From Taklimakanibacter sp049323275 (GTDB lineage Bacteria > Pseudomonadota > Alphaproteobacteria > Rhizobiales > Aestuariivirgaceae), in assembly GCA_049323275.1 (NCBI GenBank), contig JBMOOM010000050.1, forward strand, positions 1-64,000: a DNA stretch of 64,000 bases, given 5' to 3'. The notes under the pieces are model-generated. The model had not been told where the DNA came from. It did no database searches and saw only the letters and a program-made list of their open reading frames with translations. The translations under genes were made by a program, and so were the position numbers. Below are positions 16,433 through 24,112 of the stretch, piece after piece (within the stretch, counting starts at the first letter, position 1; each line of letters starts with the position of its first letter).

Positions 16433-17407
16433 ATGTCCGCAACATTCGCCGAATTCACGACTGACGATGTGCCCGCGTGCGAGCGTGGCGACTATTGGGG
16501 CCGGCAGGTTCTTCAGCGCATGACGATCGCCAGCTCCAGCCACCGCCAGGACTTTACCGCCCGCTTGCGCCGCCTGCGCGGCGCCGCAGGGGACTTCTGG
16601 GATCATTTCTCCGACGAAATTCCGGTTGCCCGGGATGACGTCCGCTGCCGCCGCGATGGCGGCGATGAAATTTATGTCGGCATGCTGCTCGATGGCACGT
16701 CCGATGTCAGCCAGGCCGGCCATGATCATCGCCTCGAGCCCGGGCGCCTCTATGTCGTCGACATGGGACGGCCGGTCCGGGCGCACTGGACGCGCCATCG
16801 CGAGGTCGCCATCGTTCTCAGGCGCCGACACGCGGCGGCCCAGCTCGGCCGGCCGCTCGACGAGCTTGCCGGCCGCGTGCTGCCACGTCAGGGCATGACG
16901 GAGCTGCTTGCCTCGCATCTGCGCCTTCTCGCCTTCGGACTCCCGGCGCTGACGGCGCAGGAGCGCTCTGTCGCGCTTGAAACGGCCATCGCCATGACCT
17001 GCTCGGCCTTGCATTCCGGGCTGACGGCCGGCGCGGAAGACACGTCTCCAGGACTAAAGGCCGCGGCGCGGCTGATCATTCGACGCCGCTATGCCGATCC
17101 GGAGCTTTCTCCTGAAAGGATTGCCGCACTTCTGGGCTGCTCGCGAGCGCGGCTCTATCGCGCCTTTGCGGGCGAAACCCATTCGATCGCTCACCTGATC
17201 CGCGAGGTGCGTCTCAGCCGTGCCCGCGACATGCTGACCCACGCCGCGGCGGATGAGACAATCACCGCCATCGCCGAGCGTTGCGGCTTCCAGGACCTGT
17301 CGAGTTTCAGCCGCATGTTCAAGGAACGCTTCGCGATGAGACCGCAGCAGCTGCGCGACGAGCTCCGGGCTGCAAGCTCGGGGCATGCTCGGCCGGGCAG
17401 CCGATGA
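16433..17407 (+). CDS. AraC-family transcriptional regulator
   Basis: 324-aa regulator. The N-terminal 190 residues look like the AraC-binding-like beta domain of the FeaR group (DEIYVGMLLDG, RLYVVDMGRPV). The C-terminal 100 residues hold two helix-turn-helix motifs (SPERIAALLGCSRARLYRAF and ITAIAERCGFQDLSSFSRMF). It is divergent from the autotransporter and 51 nt upstream of an FMN reductase. The direct repeats just upstream could serve autoregulation and control of the autotransporter. No effector can be inferred. Confidence 0.88.
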   Translation: MSATFAEFTTDDVPACERGDYWGRQVLQRMTIASSSHRQDFTARLRRLRGAAGDFWDHFSDEIPVARDDVRCRRDGGDEIYVGMLLDGTSDVSQAGHDHRLEPGRLYVVDMGRPVRAHWTRHREVAIVLRRRHAAAQLGRPLDELAGRVLPRQGMTELLASHLRLLAFGLPALTAQERSVALETAIAMTCSALHSGLTAGAEDTSPGLKAAARLIIRRRYADPELSPERIAALLGCSRARLYRAFAGETHSIAHLIREVRLSRARDMLTHAAADETITAIAERCGFQDLSSFSRMFKERFAMRPQQLRDELRAASSGHARPGSR

Positions 17408-17458
17408 GCAAACGGCGTTCCGGATTACTGCTTTCATTCTGCAATAGGAGACCACGTC

Positions 17459-17995
17459 ATGAAGATTCTCGCCATCAGCGGCGCCCTCCGCAAGGACAGC
17501 TACAATACTCAGCTCCTCAGGGCGGTGCGCGAGCTGGCGCCCGAGGACATGGAGATCGAGATCGTCACCTTGCACGGCGTCCCGCTCTATGATGGGGATG
17601 AGGAAGACAAGCATGGCGTGCCGGAGAGCGTGAAGGCGCTGCAGGCCCGCGTGCGCGAAGCCGACGGCGTCATCATCTCGACACCCGAATACAACTTCTC
17701 GATCGCCGGCGTGCTGAAGAACGGCCTCGACTGGCTGTCGCGCTCGGGCAATCCGTTCAAATGGAAGCGTGTCGGCGTGATGGGCGCCTCGGGCGGCCCT
17801 GTCGGCACGGCGCGTGCCCAGTATCATCTGCGCCAGAATCTCGTCGGCCTCGAAGCGATCACCATGCCCAAGCCTGAAATCTTCGTCGGCAATGCCGATA
17901 AGAAGTTTTCCGGCGGCAAGCTCACCGATGAAGAGACGAAGAAAGTGATCCAGACCTGGCTCGCCGCTTTCCGGGAATGGGTGGCCAAAGGCTGA
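17459..17995 (+). CDS. NADPH-dependent FMN reductase (ChrR/YieF type)
   Basis: 178-aa flavodoxin-fold cytoplasmic enzyme that reduces FMN, quinones or metal oxyanions with NAD(P)H. The phosphate-binding loop is SGALRKDSYN at 8-17, and PEYNFSIAGVLKNGLDW is the signature of the NADPH-dependent FMN reductase family. Length is normal for the group. AGGAGA precedes the ATG. It lies 51 nt after the AraC gene and may be co-transcribed with it. A stem-loop with terminator-like inner hairpin follows at 18041-18081. Confidence 0.9.
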   Translation: MKILAISGALRKDSYNTQLLRAVRELAPEDMEIEIVTLHGVPLYDGDEEDKHGVPESVKALQARVREADGVIISTPEYNFSIAGVLKNGLDWLSRSGNPFKWKRVGVMGASGGPVGTARAQYHLRQNLVGLEAITMPKPEIFVGNADKKFSGGKLTDEETKKVIQTWLAAFREWVAKG

Positions 17996-18040
17996 TTTGG
18001 TCTCCCTGATAGCGGTCCTTCAGCATCGATTCACTCTGAT

Positions 18041-18081
18041 CTGACGCAGCCCGGTGGGCTCTTTGCATAAAGCTGCGTCAG
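18041..18081 (+). terminator. Stem-loop with two alternative pairings, possible terminator or attenuator
   Basis: CTGACGCAGC (18041-18050) pairs perfectly with GCTGCGTCAG (18072-18081). An alternative hairpin AGCCC-GGT-GGGCT (18048-18060) followed by CTTT overlaps the left arm. The two structures exclude each other, as in attenuators, though the T-run is weak. It lies between the FMN reductase and the gene at 18161. Confidence 0.45.
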
Positions 18082-18160
18082 GTTTCTGAAGGGCGCGAAA
18101 TTGAACGGTCTCGGGCGCGATGCTTCAATGCCCGCCGACACCGCAACTTACGGAGACATG

Positions 18161-18868
18161 ATGTCCGCCTCACATAATAAGACCAGGGATTTGGCCTTCG
18201 CCGACGATTTCATCGCGGCGGTGCTGGTCGACAATCCACGCGACCACAAGGTCGAGGACGGCATCGTCGTCAATCTTTCACCGAAGCCGATGATCACCAC
18301 CGGCGGCACCGTGCCGGCGATCGTTCCGGCCTGGAAGTCGACCATCCTGCGGAGCGCCAGCATCGTCGACGCCGAGCGCGCCGCCGTCCTTAAGGTTCGC
18401 AAGGTGACCAATCTCGGCGGCGTGACGTTTCGCGGCTGGGATTGGCTCGGCAACCGTATCAAGAGCTTTCCGCGCGACACGCCGCTTTACATCTCGGCGC
18501 AGGACACGGTGGGAGAGGTCGCGACCGATCCTCTCGCCTTCACCAATGAGAGACCCGGCGGAACGGCGGCGCAGCGTTTTACTTTGAAGCTCAATTTGTG
18601 GTGGTCGCCGGGCACGACCGACTGCTTCATCCACAATGAGCATCCCTTCCTCGAAGTTCATACGCAGATCCACGGTCTCGGCCGCATGCAGAAATTCCGC
18701 GAGCGGCGCGAGGAGACGCTATATGAGGATGTGCTGATGCCGGTCGGCTACACGCATGATCCCTTCTGCCGCGTCGCTGGCCCGAGCCAGTGGGAATATC
18801 CCTGGCATCGCTATTACGCCGACACGGATTCGGTCTGGCTGGCGATCGAACTGCATCCGATTGCGTGA
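18161..18868 (+). CDS. Conserved-looking protein of unknown function, possibly cupin-like
   Basis: 235 aa with no signal peptide and no membrane segment. I do not recognise the family. The central part has a His/Glu-rich stretch, DCFIHNEHPFLEVHTQI, that could bind a metal in a cupin-like beta barrel. Aromatic-rich ends (SQWEYPWHRYYADTDSVWLAIELH) resemble bicupin edges. The ATG at 18161 follows GGAG by 5 nt; an ATG at 18158 and upstream ATG/TTG codons are possible. It stands alone, downstream of a possible attenuator and convergent with an oxidoreductase gene, so context gives little clue to its role. Confidence 0.6.
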   Translation: MSASHNKTRDLAFADDFIAAVLVDNPRDHKVEDGIVVNLSPKPMITTGGTVPAIVPAWKSTILRSASIVDAERAAVLKVRKVTNLGGVTFRGWDWLGNRIKSFPRDTPLYISAQDTVGEVATDPLAFTNERPGGTAAQRFTLKLNLWWSPGTTDCFIHNEHPFLEVHTQIHGLGRMQKFRERREETLYEDVLMPVGYTHDPFCRVAGPSQWEYPWHRYYADTDSVWLAIELHPIA

Positions 18869-18884
18869 GGCTATCCTGAGTTCT

Positions 18885-18912
18885 CCCTCCACCGCGCGAA
18901 GCGCGGGGAGGG
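18885..18912. repeat. GC-rich hairpin between convergent genes
   Basis: CCCTCCACCGCGC (18885-18897) pairs with GCGCGGGGAGGG (18901-18912) over a GAA loop, with one bulge. It sits between convergent genes and resembles the short REP-like hairpins found in rhizobial intergenic regions. It may end transcription from either side despite lacking a T-run. Confidence 0.5.
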
Positions 18913-19006
18913 CGGACGGGTGGGGTCTCTCCGGCGGCACGTATTCATCGATTGGCCTGAACACTTTGCATATGTTGCTTGAAGGATCTCCCTGCGGAGA
19001 GCGCAC

Positions 19007-20035
19007 CTACACCGGCACCTTGATCTCAACGCTCCTGCGCGTCTTCACCGCGCGCGCCACCGCTTCCGCGCCGGCCAGCGAAACCAGCCCGTCGCGGCCC
19101 GACGCATGCGGCGCGCCGCGGCCTTCGATCGCGGCCAGGAACTGTCCGACCGTATCGGCATAGATGTCATTGGCGCGCAACGGGATCGCTTCATTGCGGC
19201 CGCGTTGGCGCCGGACGAGCGTGCCGGTCGATCTTTGCGCCAGCGTCCCCGTGGCGATGAGGATGCCTTCCGAACCATGGGCCATGACCTGGCTTTCGAC
19301 ATCGGGCGTCACGAAGCTTTCATTCACCTGCACGAAAGCGCCGCCGCTCATGCGCAGCGCATACATCGTATGGTCATGCGCTGACGCCTCGCCGAGCGCC
19401 AGCGCGTCGCCGATGCCGATCGCTGTCTCGGGCTGCTGCTGCAGCAGGAAGCCCGCGAGATCGATGTCATGCACGCTGAGATCGAGATAGATGGCGCCCT
19501 CGGCGGGATCCTTGATGCGCCAGGTCTGCAGTACCGGCCTCAGGAGCCCGGCATGGATGATGATGAGCGAGCGCACCTCGCCGATATCGCCGGCGGCGAT
19601 CATCCGCCGCATCGTCTGATGCACCGGTGAGGAACGCAGATGATGATTGACCGCCAGGACGACGCCGGCCTTGTCGCAGGCCTTGACCATCCTGAGCGCA
19701 TCGGCGGCGCGGGTGGCGAGCGGCTTGTCGCAGAGCACATGCTTGCCGGCCTCAGCCGCCTTGATCACCTGCTGCCGGTGCAGCGAGTTGATCGAGCTGA
19801 CATAGACCGCCTTCACCCGCTCGTCCGCCAGCATGCCGGCGAGCTCGGCGCTGTGATGCGGAATGCCGAGCTCTTGGGCAAAATCGGCGCGATGCGCCTC
19901 GTTGCGGCTCATCAGCCAGAGCGGGTCACCGCCGCTGCGCCGGATGGCGTCGACCATATATTCGCGCGCGATGGTGCTGGCGCCGATCACGCCCCAGCCG
20001 ATCCGCGCCGCGTCGTCGGCTTCAGCAGATTCCAT
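19007..20035 (-). CDS. Gfo/Idh/MocA-family oxidoreductase
   Basis: 342-aa NAD(P)-dependent dehydrogenase of sugars, cyclitols or their derivatives. The N-terminal Rossmann motif is WGVIGASTIAREYM, and the catalytic loop reads CDKPLAT, a variant of the usual EKP. The start at 20035 follows GGGGGAAG; a longer frame reaches 20152 but would overlap the upstream gene. It is the last gene of the minus-strand operon led by the ThDP enzyme. Two family members side by side often catalyse successive oxidation, reduction or epimerisation steps on one substrate. The substrate is unknown. Confidence 0.87.
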   Translation of the reverse strand: MESAEADDAARIGWGVIGASTIAREYMVDAIRRSGGDPLWLMSRNEAHRADFAQELGIPHHSAELAGMLADERVKAVYVSSINSLHRQQVIKAAEAGKHVLCDKPLATRAADALRMVKACDKAGVVLAVNHHLRSSPVHQTMRRMIAAGDIGEVRSLIIIHAGLLRPVLQTWRIKDPAEGAIYLDLSVHDIDLAGFLLQQQPETAIGIGDALALGEASAHDHTMYALRMSGGAFVQVNESFVTPDVESQVMAHGSEGILIATGTLAQRSTGTLVRRQRGRNEAIPLRANDIYADTVGQFLAAIEGRGAPHASGRDGLVSLAGAEAVARAVKTRRSVEIKVPV

Positions 20036-20058
20036 CACTTCCCCCGGAAGATCTCGCC

Positions 20059-21222
20059 TCATCTGATCTGGACCCATTGCCGGAGTTTTGACGATTCGAG
20101 GCAGGCATCGACGATCTGCGCGATGTGGTGGCCGCTTTCGAAGGTCGGCCACATGGCCTCGCCGGTCGTGACCGAACGCACCACCTCGGCCACCTCGATC
20201 ATCTTCGATTCATTGTAGCCGAGGGCGAAATTGGCGATCGGCAGGAAGGCGGCGTAATTGGCGTTCTCCGGTCCCACATCGATCTCGCGATAGCCCTGGC
20301 GGCCGACCCTGTCGGCGCTGGAATAGAAGCGTAAGCGATTCACCTCGTCATAATTGTAAACGAGGCTGCCTTTGGTGCCGTAGATCTCATAGGTCTGCAG
20401 GAATTTGCGCCCCGTCGCGACGCGGCTGAAATCGACAAGGCCCATGGCGCCGTTCTCGAAGCGGCAGATGAGATTGGCGGCGTCGGGATTGGTCACCTCC
20501 GCCATCGGCTCCTTGCCGGTGGGCTCGGCGCCCTTGCCGTAATTGAAGCCGCTCACCACCGGACGCTTCGTCGTCACCACCTGGCAATCTGCGATGAGCT
20601 CACTCACGCGGCCGACGAGACGCTCCATGAAACTGAACACATGCGAGCCGGTATCGCCGACGATGCCGGTGGGCGCGAGCTTGCCGTCGGCCCGCCACAT
20701 GAAGGGCGCGTTCGGATCACCCAGCACGTCGACATGCTGCGAGGCCTTGAATATCTTGATGTCGCCGATCTCGCCTGCATCGATGATGCTCTTGGCGACG
20801 TCATGGATCGGATTGCGCGGAAAGGCATGGCCCACCCGGGTGATGCGGCCTTTGGCCTTGGCGAGATCGGCCAGTTCGCGCGCCTCTGGCGCGGTATTGG
20901 TCAGCGGCTTCTCGCAATAGACATGCTTGCCGGCTTGGAGGGCCGCCTTCGCCACGTCATAGTGCAGCTGGTCGGGCAGGCAGATGTCGACGAGATCGAC
21001 GGACGGGTCCTTCACGGCGTCACGCCAGTCGGCCGAGCTCCGGGCGGTCGGAATGATCTCGGCCACTTTGGCGAGACCCTTGGCGTCGCCATCGACCAGC
21101 CAGGCGATCTCGGCGGTGCCGTTGTCGGCGCCGAAGAGCAGCGGAATATTCTGATAGGCCATGTTGTGGACCTTGCCCATCCAGCCGCAGGCGCCCAGGA
21201 CCGCCACTCTCGTTTTCTTCAT
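20059..21222 (-). CDS. Gfo/Idh/MocA-family oxidoreductase
   Basis: 387-aa dehydrogenase. Rossmann motif VAVLGACGWMGKVHN is at 6-20 and YCEKPLTN is the family lysine motif. The C-terminal half has the alpha/beta sheet domain with GIVGDTGSHVFSFMERL, whose DxGxH step carries the catalytic histidine region. Its ATG at 21222 overlaps the GMC gene stop by 4 nt, so the two are coupled. Inositol-type dehydrogenases belong here, which fits the wider island, but the family is broad. Confidence 0.88.
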   Translation of the reverse strand: MKKTRVAVLGACGWMGKVHNMAYQNIPLLFGADNGTAEIAWLVDGDAKGLAKVAEIIPTARSSADWRDAVKDPSVDLVDICLPDQLHYDVAKAALQAGKHVYCEKPLTNTAPEARELADLAKAKGRITRVGHAFPRNPIHDVAKSIIDAGEIGDIKIFKASQHVDVLGDPNAPFMWRADGKLAPTGIVGDTGSHVFSFMERLVGRVSELIADCQVVTTKRPVVSGFNYGKGAEPTGKEPMAEVTNPDAANLICRFENGAMGLVDFSRVATGRKFLQTYEIYGTKGSLVYNYDEVNRLRFYSSADRVGRQGYREIDVGPENANYAAFLPIANFALGYNESKMIEVAEVVRSVTTGEAMWPTFESGHHIAQIVDACLESSKLRQWVQIR

Positions 21223-22751
21223 GTCGTGCTCCTGCTGCCGCTGGCGCGGTCGATCTCTGTGCGAAGACGGTCGGCGGCGCGCATGGCGACGGCCGCTATG
21301 GTGAGCGCCGGATTGACCGCCGCCGAGGTCGGCAGGACGCTCGCATCCATGATATGGAGATTTTCGACGTCATGGGACCGGCACCACGGATCGACGACGG
21401 AGGTCGCCGGGTCCGTGCCCATGCGGGCGGTGCCGCATTGATGCGACGGCGTGCGCCGGTCGAAGGCGCGGCCGAGCACGATCGGAAACCCGGCCGCGCG
21501 GAACACCTCGCGGCTGCGTTCGACCAGCGCGGCATGGCCCTTCATGTTGGAGCGTTGCCAGTCGAGAACGATCCGATCGTCCTTGAGCATCACCCGGCTC
21601 TCCGGATTCGGCAGATCCTCGCTCATCACATACCAGTCGAAGCTGTAGCCGGCGAGGAGGCGGGTGGCGAATTCCGGCAGCGACGGCAGATTGGCCTTGA
21701 AGATCGGGCCGGTGATCTTGCCGAGCGCCTGCACATTGCCGAGCGGGAAGCCGGTCTTCGGGTCCTTCAGGTAGAAATCATTGAAGCCGAAGGTCTTCTG
21801 GTGGACCGAGCGGTTGCGCAGGCGCGGATCGATGGTGATCATCGCCGTGCAGTTGTGGTTCATGAAATTGCGCCCGAGCTGGTCCGAGCCATTGGCGAGG
21901 CCGTTCGGGTGAGCCGCATTGGCGGACCGCAGGAGCAGAGCGGTCGAGTTCACCGCTCCCGCCGCCAGGATGAAAAACTTGGCCTTTACTTTCACGATGC
22001 CGTCGCGCATCCGCACGCTGGCGTGATCGACGGTCTTGCCATCGGCCGCCGTCTCGAAACGCAGGAGCTGCGCGCCGGTGAGCAGCGTCACATTGTCAAA
22101 CGCCAGCGCCTTGTGCAGCGGCCCGGTTTCGGCATCGATCTTGCCGGTGAATGTGTCGGGAAAGGCGTCCCATGGCGTCTTCGCCCGCGCGAGCCAGGCT
22201 TCGATGTCGATGGCGATCGGCAGCGAGCTCGCCTTCACGCCTTGCCGTTTCAGCCGGTCGCGCACGATGGCGAGCGAAGGCTCGTCGGCGACCGCCGGAT
22301 AAGGATAGGGGGTCGAATGGCGCGGCTCGGTCGGATCGTCGCCGAGGGCGCCGCGCACCTGATAGAGCTGTTCCGCCCTGCCGTACCAGGGCTCGATCTC
22401 GTCATAGGCGAAGGGCCAGCCCGGTGTGGTTCCCTCCATATGCTCCAGCACGCCGAAATCCTCTGCGCGGTAGCGATAGAGGATGGCGCCGTAATATTTC
22501 GAGTTGCCGCCGACATTGTAATAGTTGTTGGGGCTGAAGGCCTCGCCTTTGGCGTCGAGCCATTGCTCCTTCGGGCGGAAGAAACCCTGCTGGAAGATGG
22601 CGCGGTCATCGCGCGTCTCCGGCGTATCCGTAATTCGCTCGCCGCGCTCGAGGACGAGAATCCTGGCCCCGGTCGGCGCCAGCATGAAGGCGGCGGTCGC
22701 TCCGCCGATGCCGGAGCCGATGATCACGATATCGGCGGTGATATTGTCCAT
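21219..22751 (-). CDS. GMC-family FAD-dependent oxidoreductase
   Basis: 510-aa flavoenzyme that oxidises an alcohol group. The N-terminal FAD site is DIVIIGSGIGGATAAFML at 7-24, and the C-terminal GMC domain shows HQCGTARMGTDP with the active-site histidine and the NPALTIAAVAMRAAD FAD-binding end. There is no signal peptide. ATG at 22751 shares one base with the HisD-like stop (TGATG), so it was preferred over an open frame reaching 22946. It belongs to the operon ThDP enzyme, HisD-like, GMC, Gfo/Idh/MocA twice. A sugar or polyol alcohol oxidation is the likely reaction. Confidence 0.87.
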   Translation of the reverse strand: MDNITADIVIIGSGIGGATAAFMLAPTGARILVLERGERITDTPETRDDRAIFQQGFFRPKEQWLDAKGEAFSPNNYYNVGGNSKYYGAILYRYRAEDFGVLEHMEGTTPGWPFAYDEIEPWYGRAEQLYQVRGALGDDPTEPRHSTPYPYPAVADEPSLAIVRDRLKRQGVKASSLPIAIDIEAWLARAKTPWDAFPDTFTGKIDAETGPLHKALAFDNVTLLTGAQLLRFETAADGKTVDHASVRMRDGIVKVKAKFFILAAGAVNSTALLLRSANAAHPNGLANGSDQLGRNFMNHNCTAMITIDPRLRNRSVHQKTFGFNDFYLKDPKTGFPLGNVQALGKITGPIFKANLPSLPEFATRLLAGYSFDWYVMSEDLPNPESRVMLKDDRIVLDWQRSNMKGHAALVERSREVFRAAGFPIVLGRAFDRRTPSHQCGTARMGTDPATSVVDPWCRSHDVENLHIMDASVLPTSAAVNPALTIAAVAMRAADRLRTEIDRASGSRSTT

Positions 22752-24061
22752 CACACCGCTTCGACCGCCTGGGCATAACCGACATTGCGCTGGCCATAAC
22801 GCCTGACGCGCACATTGGCCTGTTCGGCATGGCCGGAGAAGCCTTCCATCATGCAGAGCCTGGAGCAATATTCGCCGATCGAGGCCGAAGCCGCATCGGT
22901 CAGGACTTTCTGATAGGTGCAGGTCTTCAGGAACTTGCCGACCCACAGGCCGCCGGTATAGCGCGCCGCCCGCTTGGTCGGCAGCGTGTGATTGGTGCCG
23001 ATCACCTTGTCGCCATAGGCGACCGTGGTGCGGGCTCCTAAGAACAAGGCGCCGTAATTGGCGAGATGATCGAGGAAATAATCGGGATCGGCGGTCATCA
23101 CCTGGACATGTTCAGAGGCGATGAGGTTGGCCTCGGCGACCATCTCGTCCTGCGTGTCGCACAGGATGATCTCGCCACAGTCCGCCCAGGCCTTGCCGGC
23201 GATCTTCGCGGTGGGAAGGATGGCGAGGAGGCGGTCGATCTCGGCGAGCGTCTCGCGCGCCAGCTTGTCGGAATTGGTGATCAGCACCGCCGGCGAGTTC
23301 ACCCCATGCTCGGCCTGGCCCAAGAGATCAGTGGCGCACAGCTCGGCGTCGCTCGTCTCATCCGCGATGATCAGCGTCTCGGTCGGACCGGCGAAGAGAT
23401 CGATGCCGACTTGGCCGAACAGCAGGCGCTTGGCTTCGGCGACATAGGCATTGCCGGGGCCGGCGATCATGTCGACCGGCTGGATGCTTTCGGTGCCATA
23501 GGCCATGGCGGCGATCGCCTGGACGCCGCCCAGGCAGTAAATCTCATCGGCGCCGGCGAGATGCTGCGCGGCGACGATGAGATGCGCCGGCGCGCCTTTG
23601 AAGGGGGGAGCGGCCGTGATGACACGTTCGCAGCCGGCGACCTTGGCGGTCAGCACCGACATATGAGCGGAAGCGAGGAGGGGATATTGGCCGCCCGGCA
23701 CATAGCAGCCGACATTGCTGATCGGAATGTTGCGATGGCCGAGGATGACGCCGGGCAGCGTCTCGACCTCGATGTCGATGAGCGCTTTCTTCTGGGCGAT
23801 GGCGAAATTGCGCACTTGGGCTTGCGCAAATTCCATGTCGTCGCGCTCGCGCACCGTCATGCGGTCGAGACAGTCCTGGATCTCGGCCTTGCTCAGGCGA
23901 TAGGACTTGCGGTCGAGCCCGTCGAACTTGACGGCGAGTTCGCGCACCGCCGCGTCGCCCCGCATCTCGACATCGGCGAGCAGCGCTTCGACGGTTTCGG
24001 TGAGGCGGCGATCCTTGGAGATCGCCGCCACCGGCTTTGCCGCTTTGACACGTCTGATCAT
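22751..24061 (-). CDS. HisD-family zinc NAD-dependent alcohol dehydrogenase (not in a his operon)
   Basis: 436 aa, the usual length of histidinol dehydrogenase. Zinc-site surroundings are visible as LGQAEHG in the middle and GFSGHAEQAN near the end, with VGCYVPGG and GPGNAYVAEAK as cofactor-side motifs. No other histidine biosynthesis gene is nearby. The family also contains sulfopropanediol 3-dehydrogenase (HpsN), so a catabolic role on a polyol or sulfonated diol is more likely than histidinol. It starts 51 nt after the ThDP gene and is overlapped by the GMC gene. Confidence 0.85.
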   Translation of the reverse strand: MIRRVKAAKPVAAISKDRRLTETVEALLADVEMRGDAAVRELAVKFDGLDRKSYRLSKAEIQDCLDRMTVRERDDMEFAQAQVRNFAIAQKKALIDIEVETLPGVILGHRNIPISNVGCYVPGGQYPLLASAHMSVLTAKVAGCERVITAAPPFKGAPAHLIVAAQHLAGADEIYCLGGVQAIAAMAYGTESIQPVDMIAGPGNAYVAEAKRLLFGQVGIDLFAGPTETLIIADETSDAELCATDLLGQAEHGVNSPAVLITNSDKLARETLAEIDRLLAILPTAKIAGKAWADCGEIILCDTQDEMVAEANLIASEHVQVMTADPDYFLDHLANYGALFLGARTTVAYGDKVIGTNHTLPTKRAARYTGGLWVGKFLKTCTYQKVLTDAASASIGEYCSRLCMMEGFSGHAEQANVRVRRYGQRNVGYAQAVEAV

Positions 24062-24112
24062 CTGAAAACCTGTAAGAATTAGAATTAAGCGTGCCGAGGC
24101 GGCGGCCTTGCT

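Noticed and set aside
14895..16523. 542-codon plus-strand open frame opposite the autotransporter
   Set aside because: Its apparent repeats mirror the 63-bp coding repeats of the autotransporter; no ribosome site or known domain.
22751..24061. hisD as a histidine biosynthesis gene
   Set aside because: No other his gene nearby, and its operon partners are catabolic oxidoreductases, so the biosynthetic name was not assigned.
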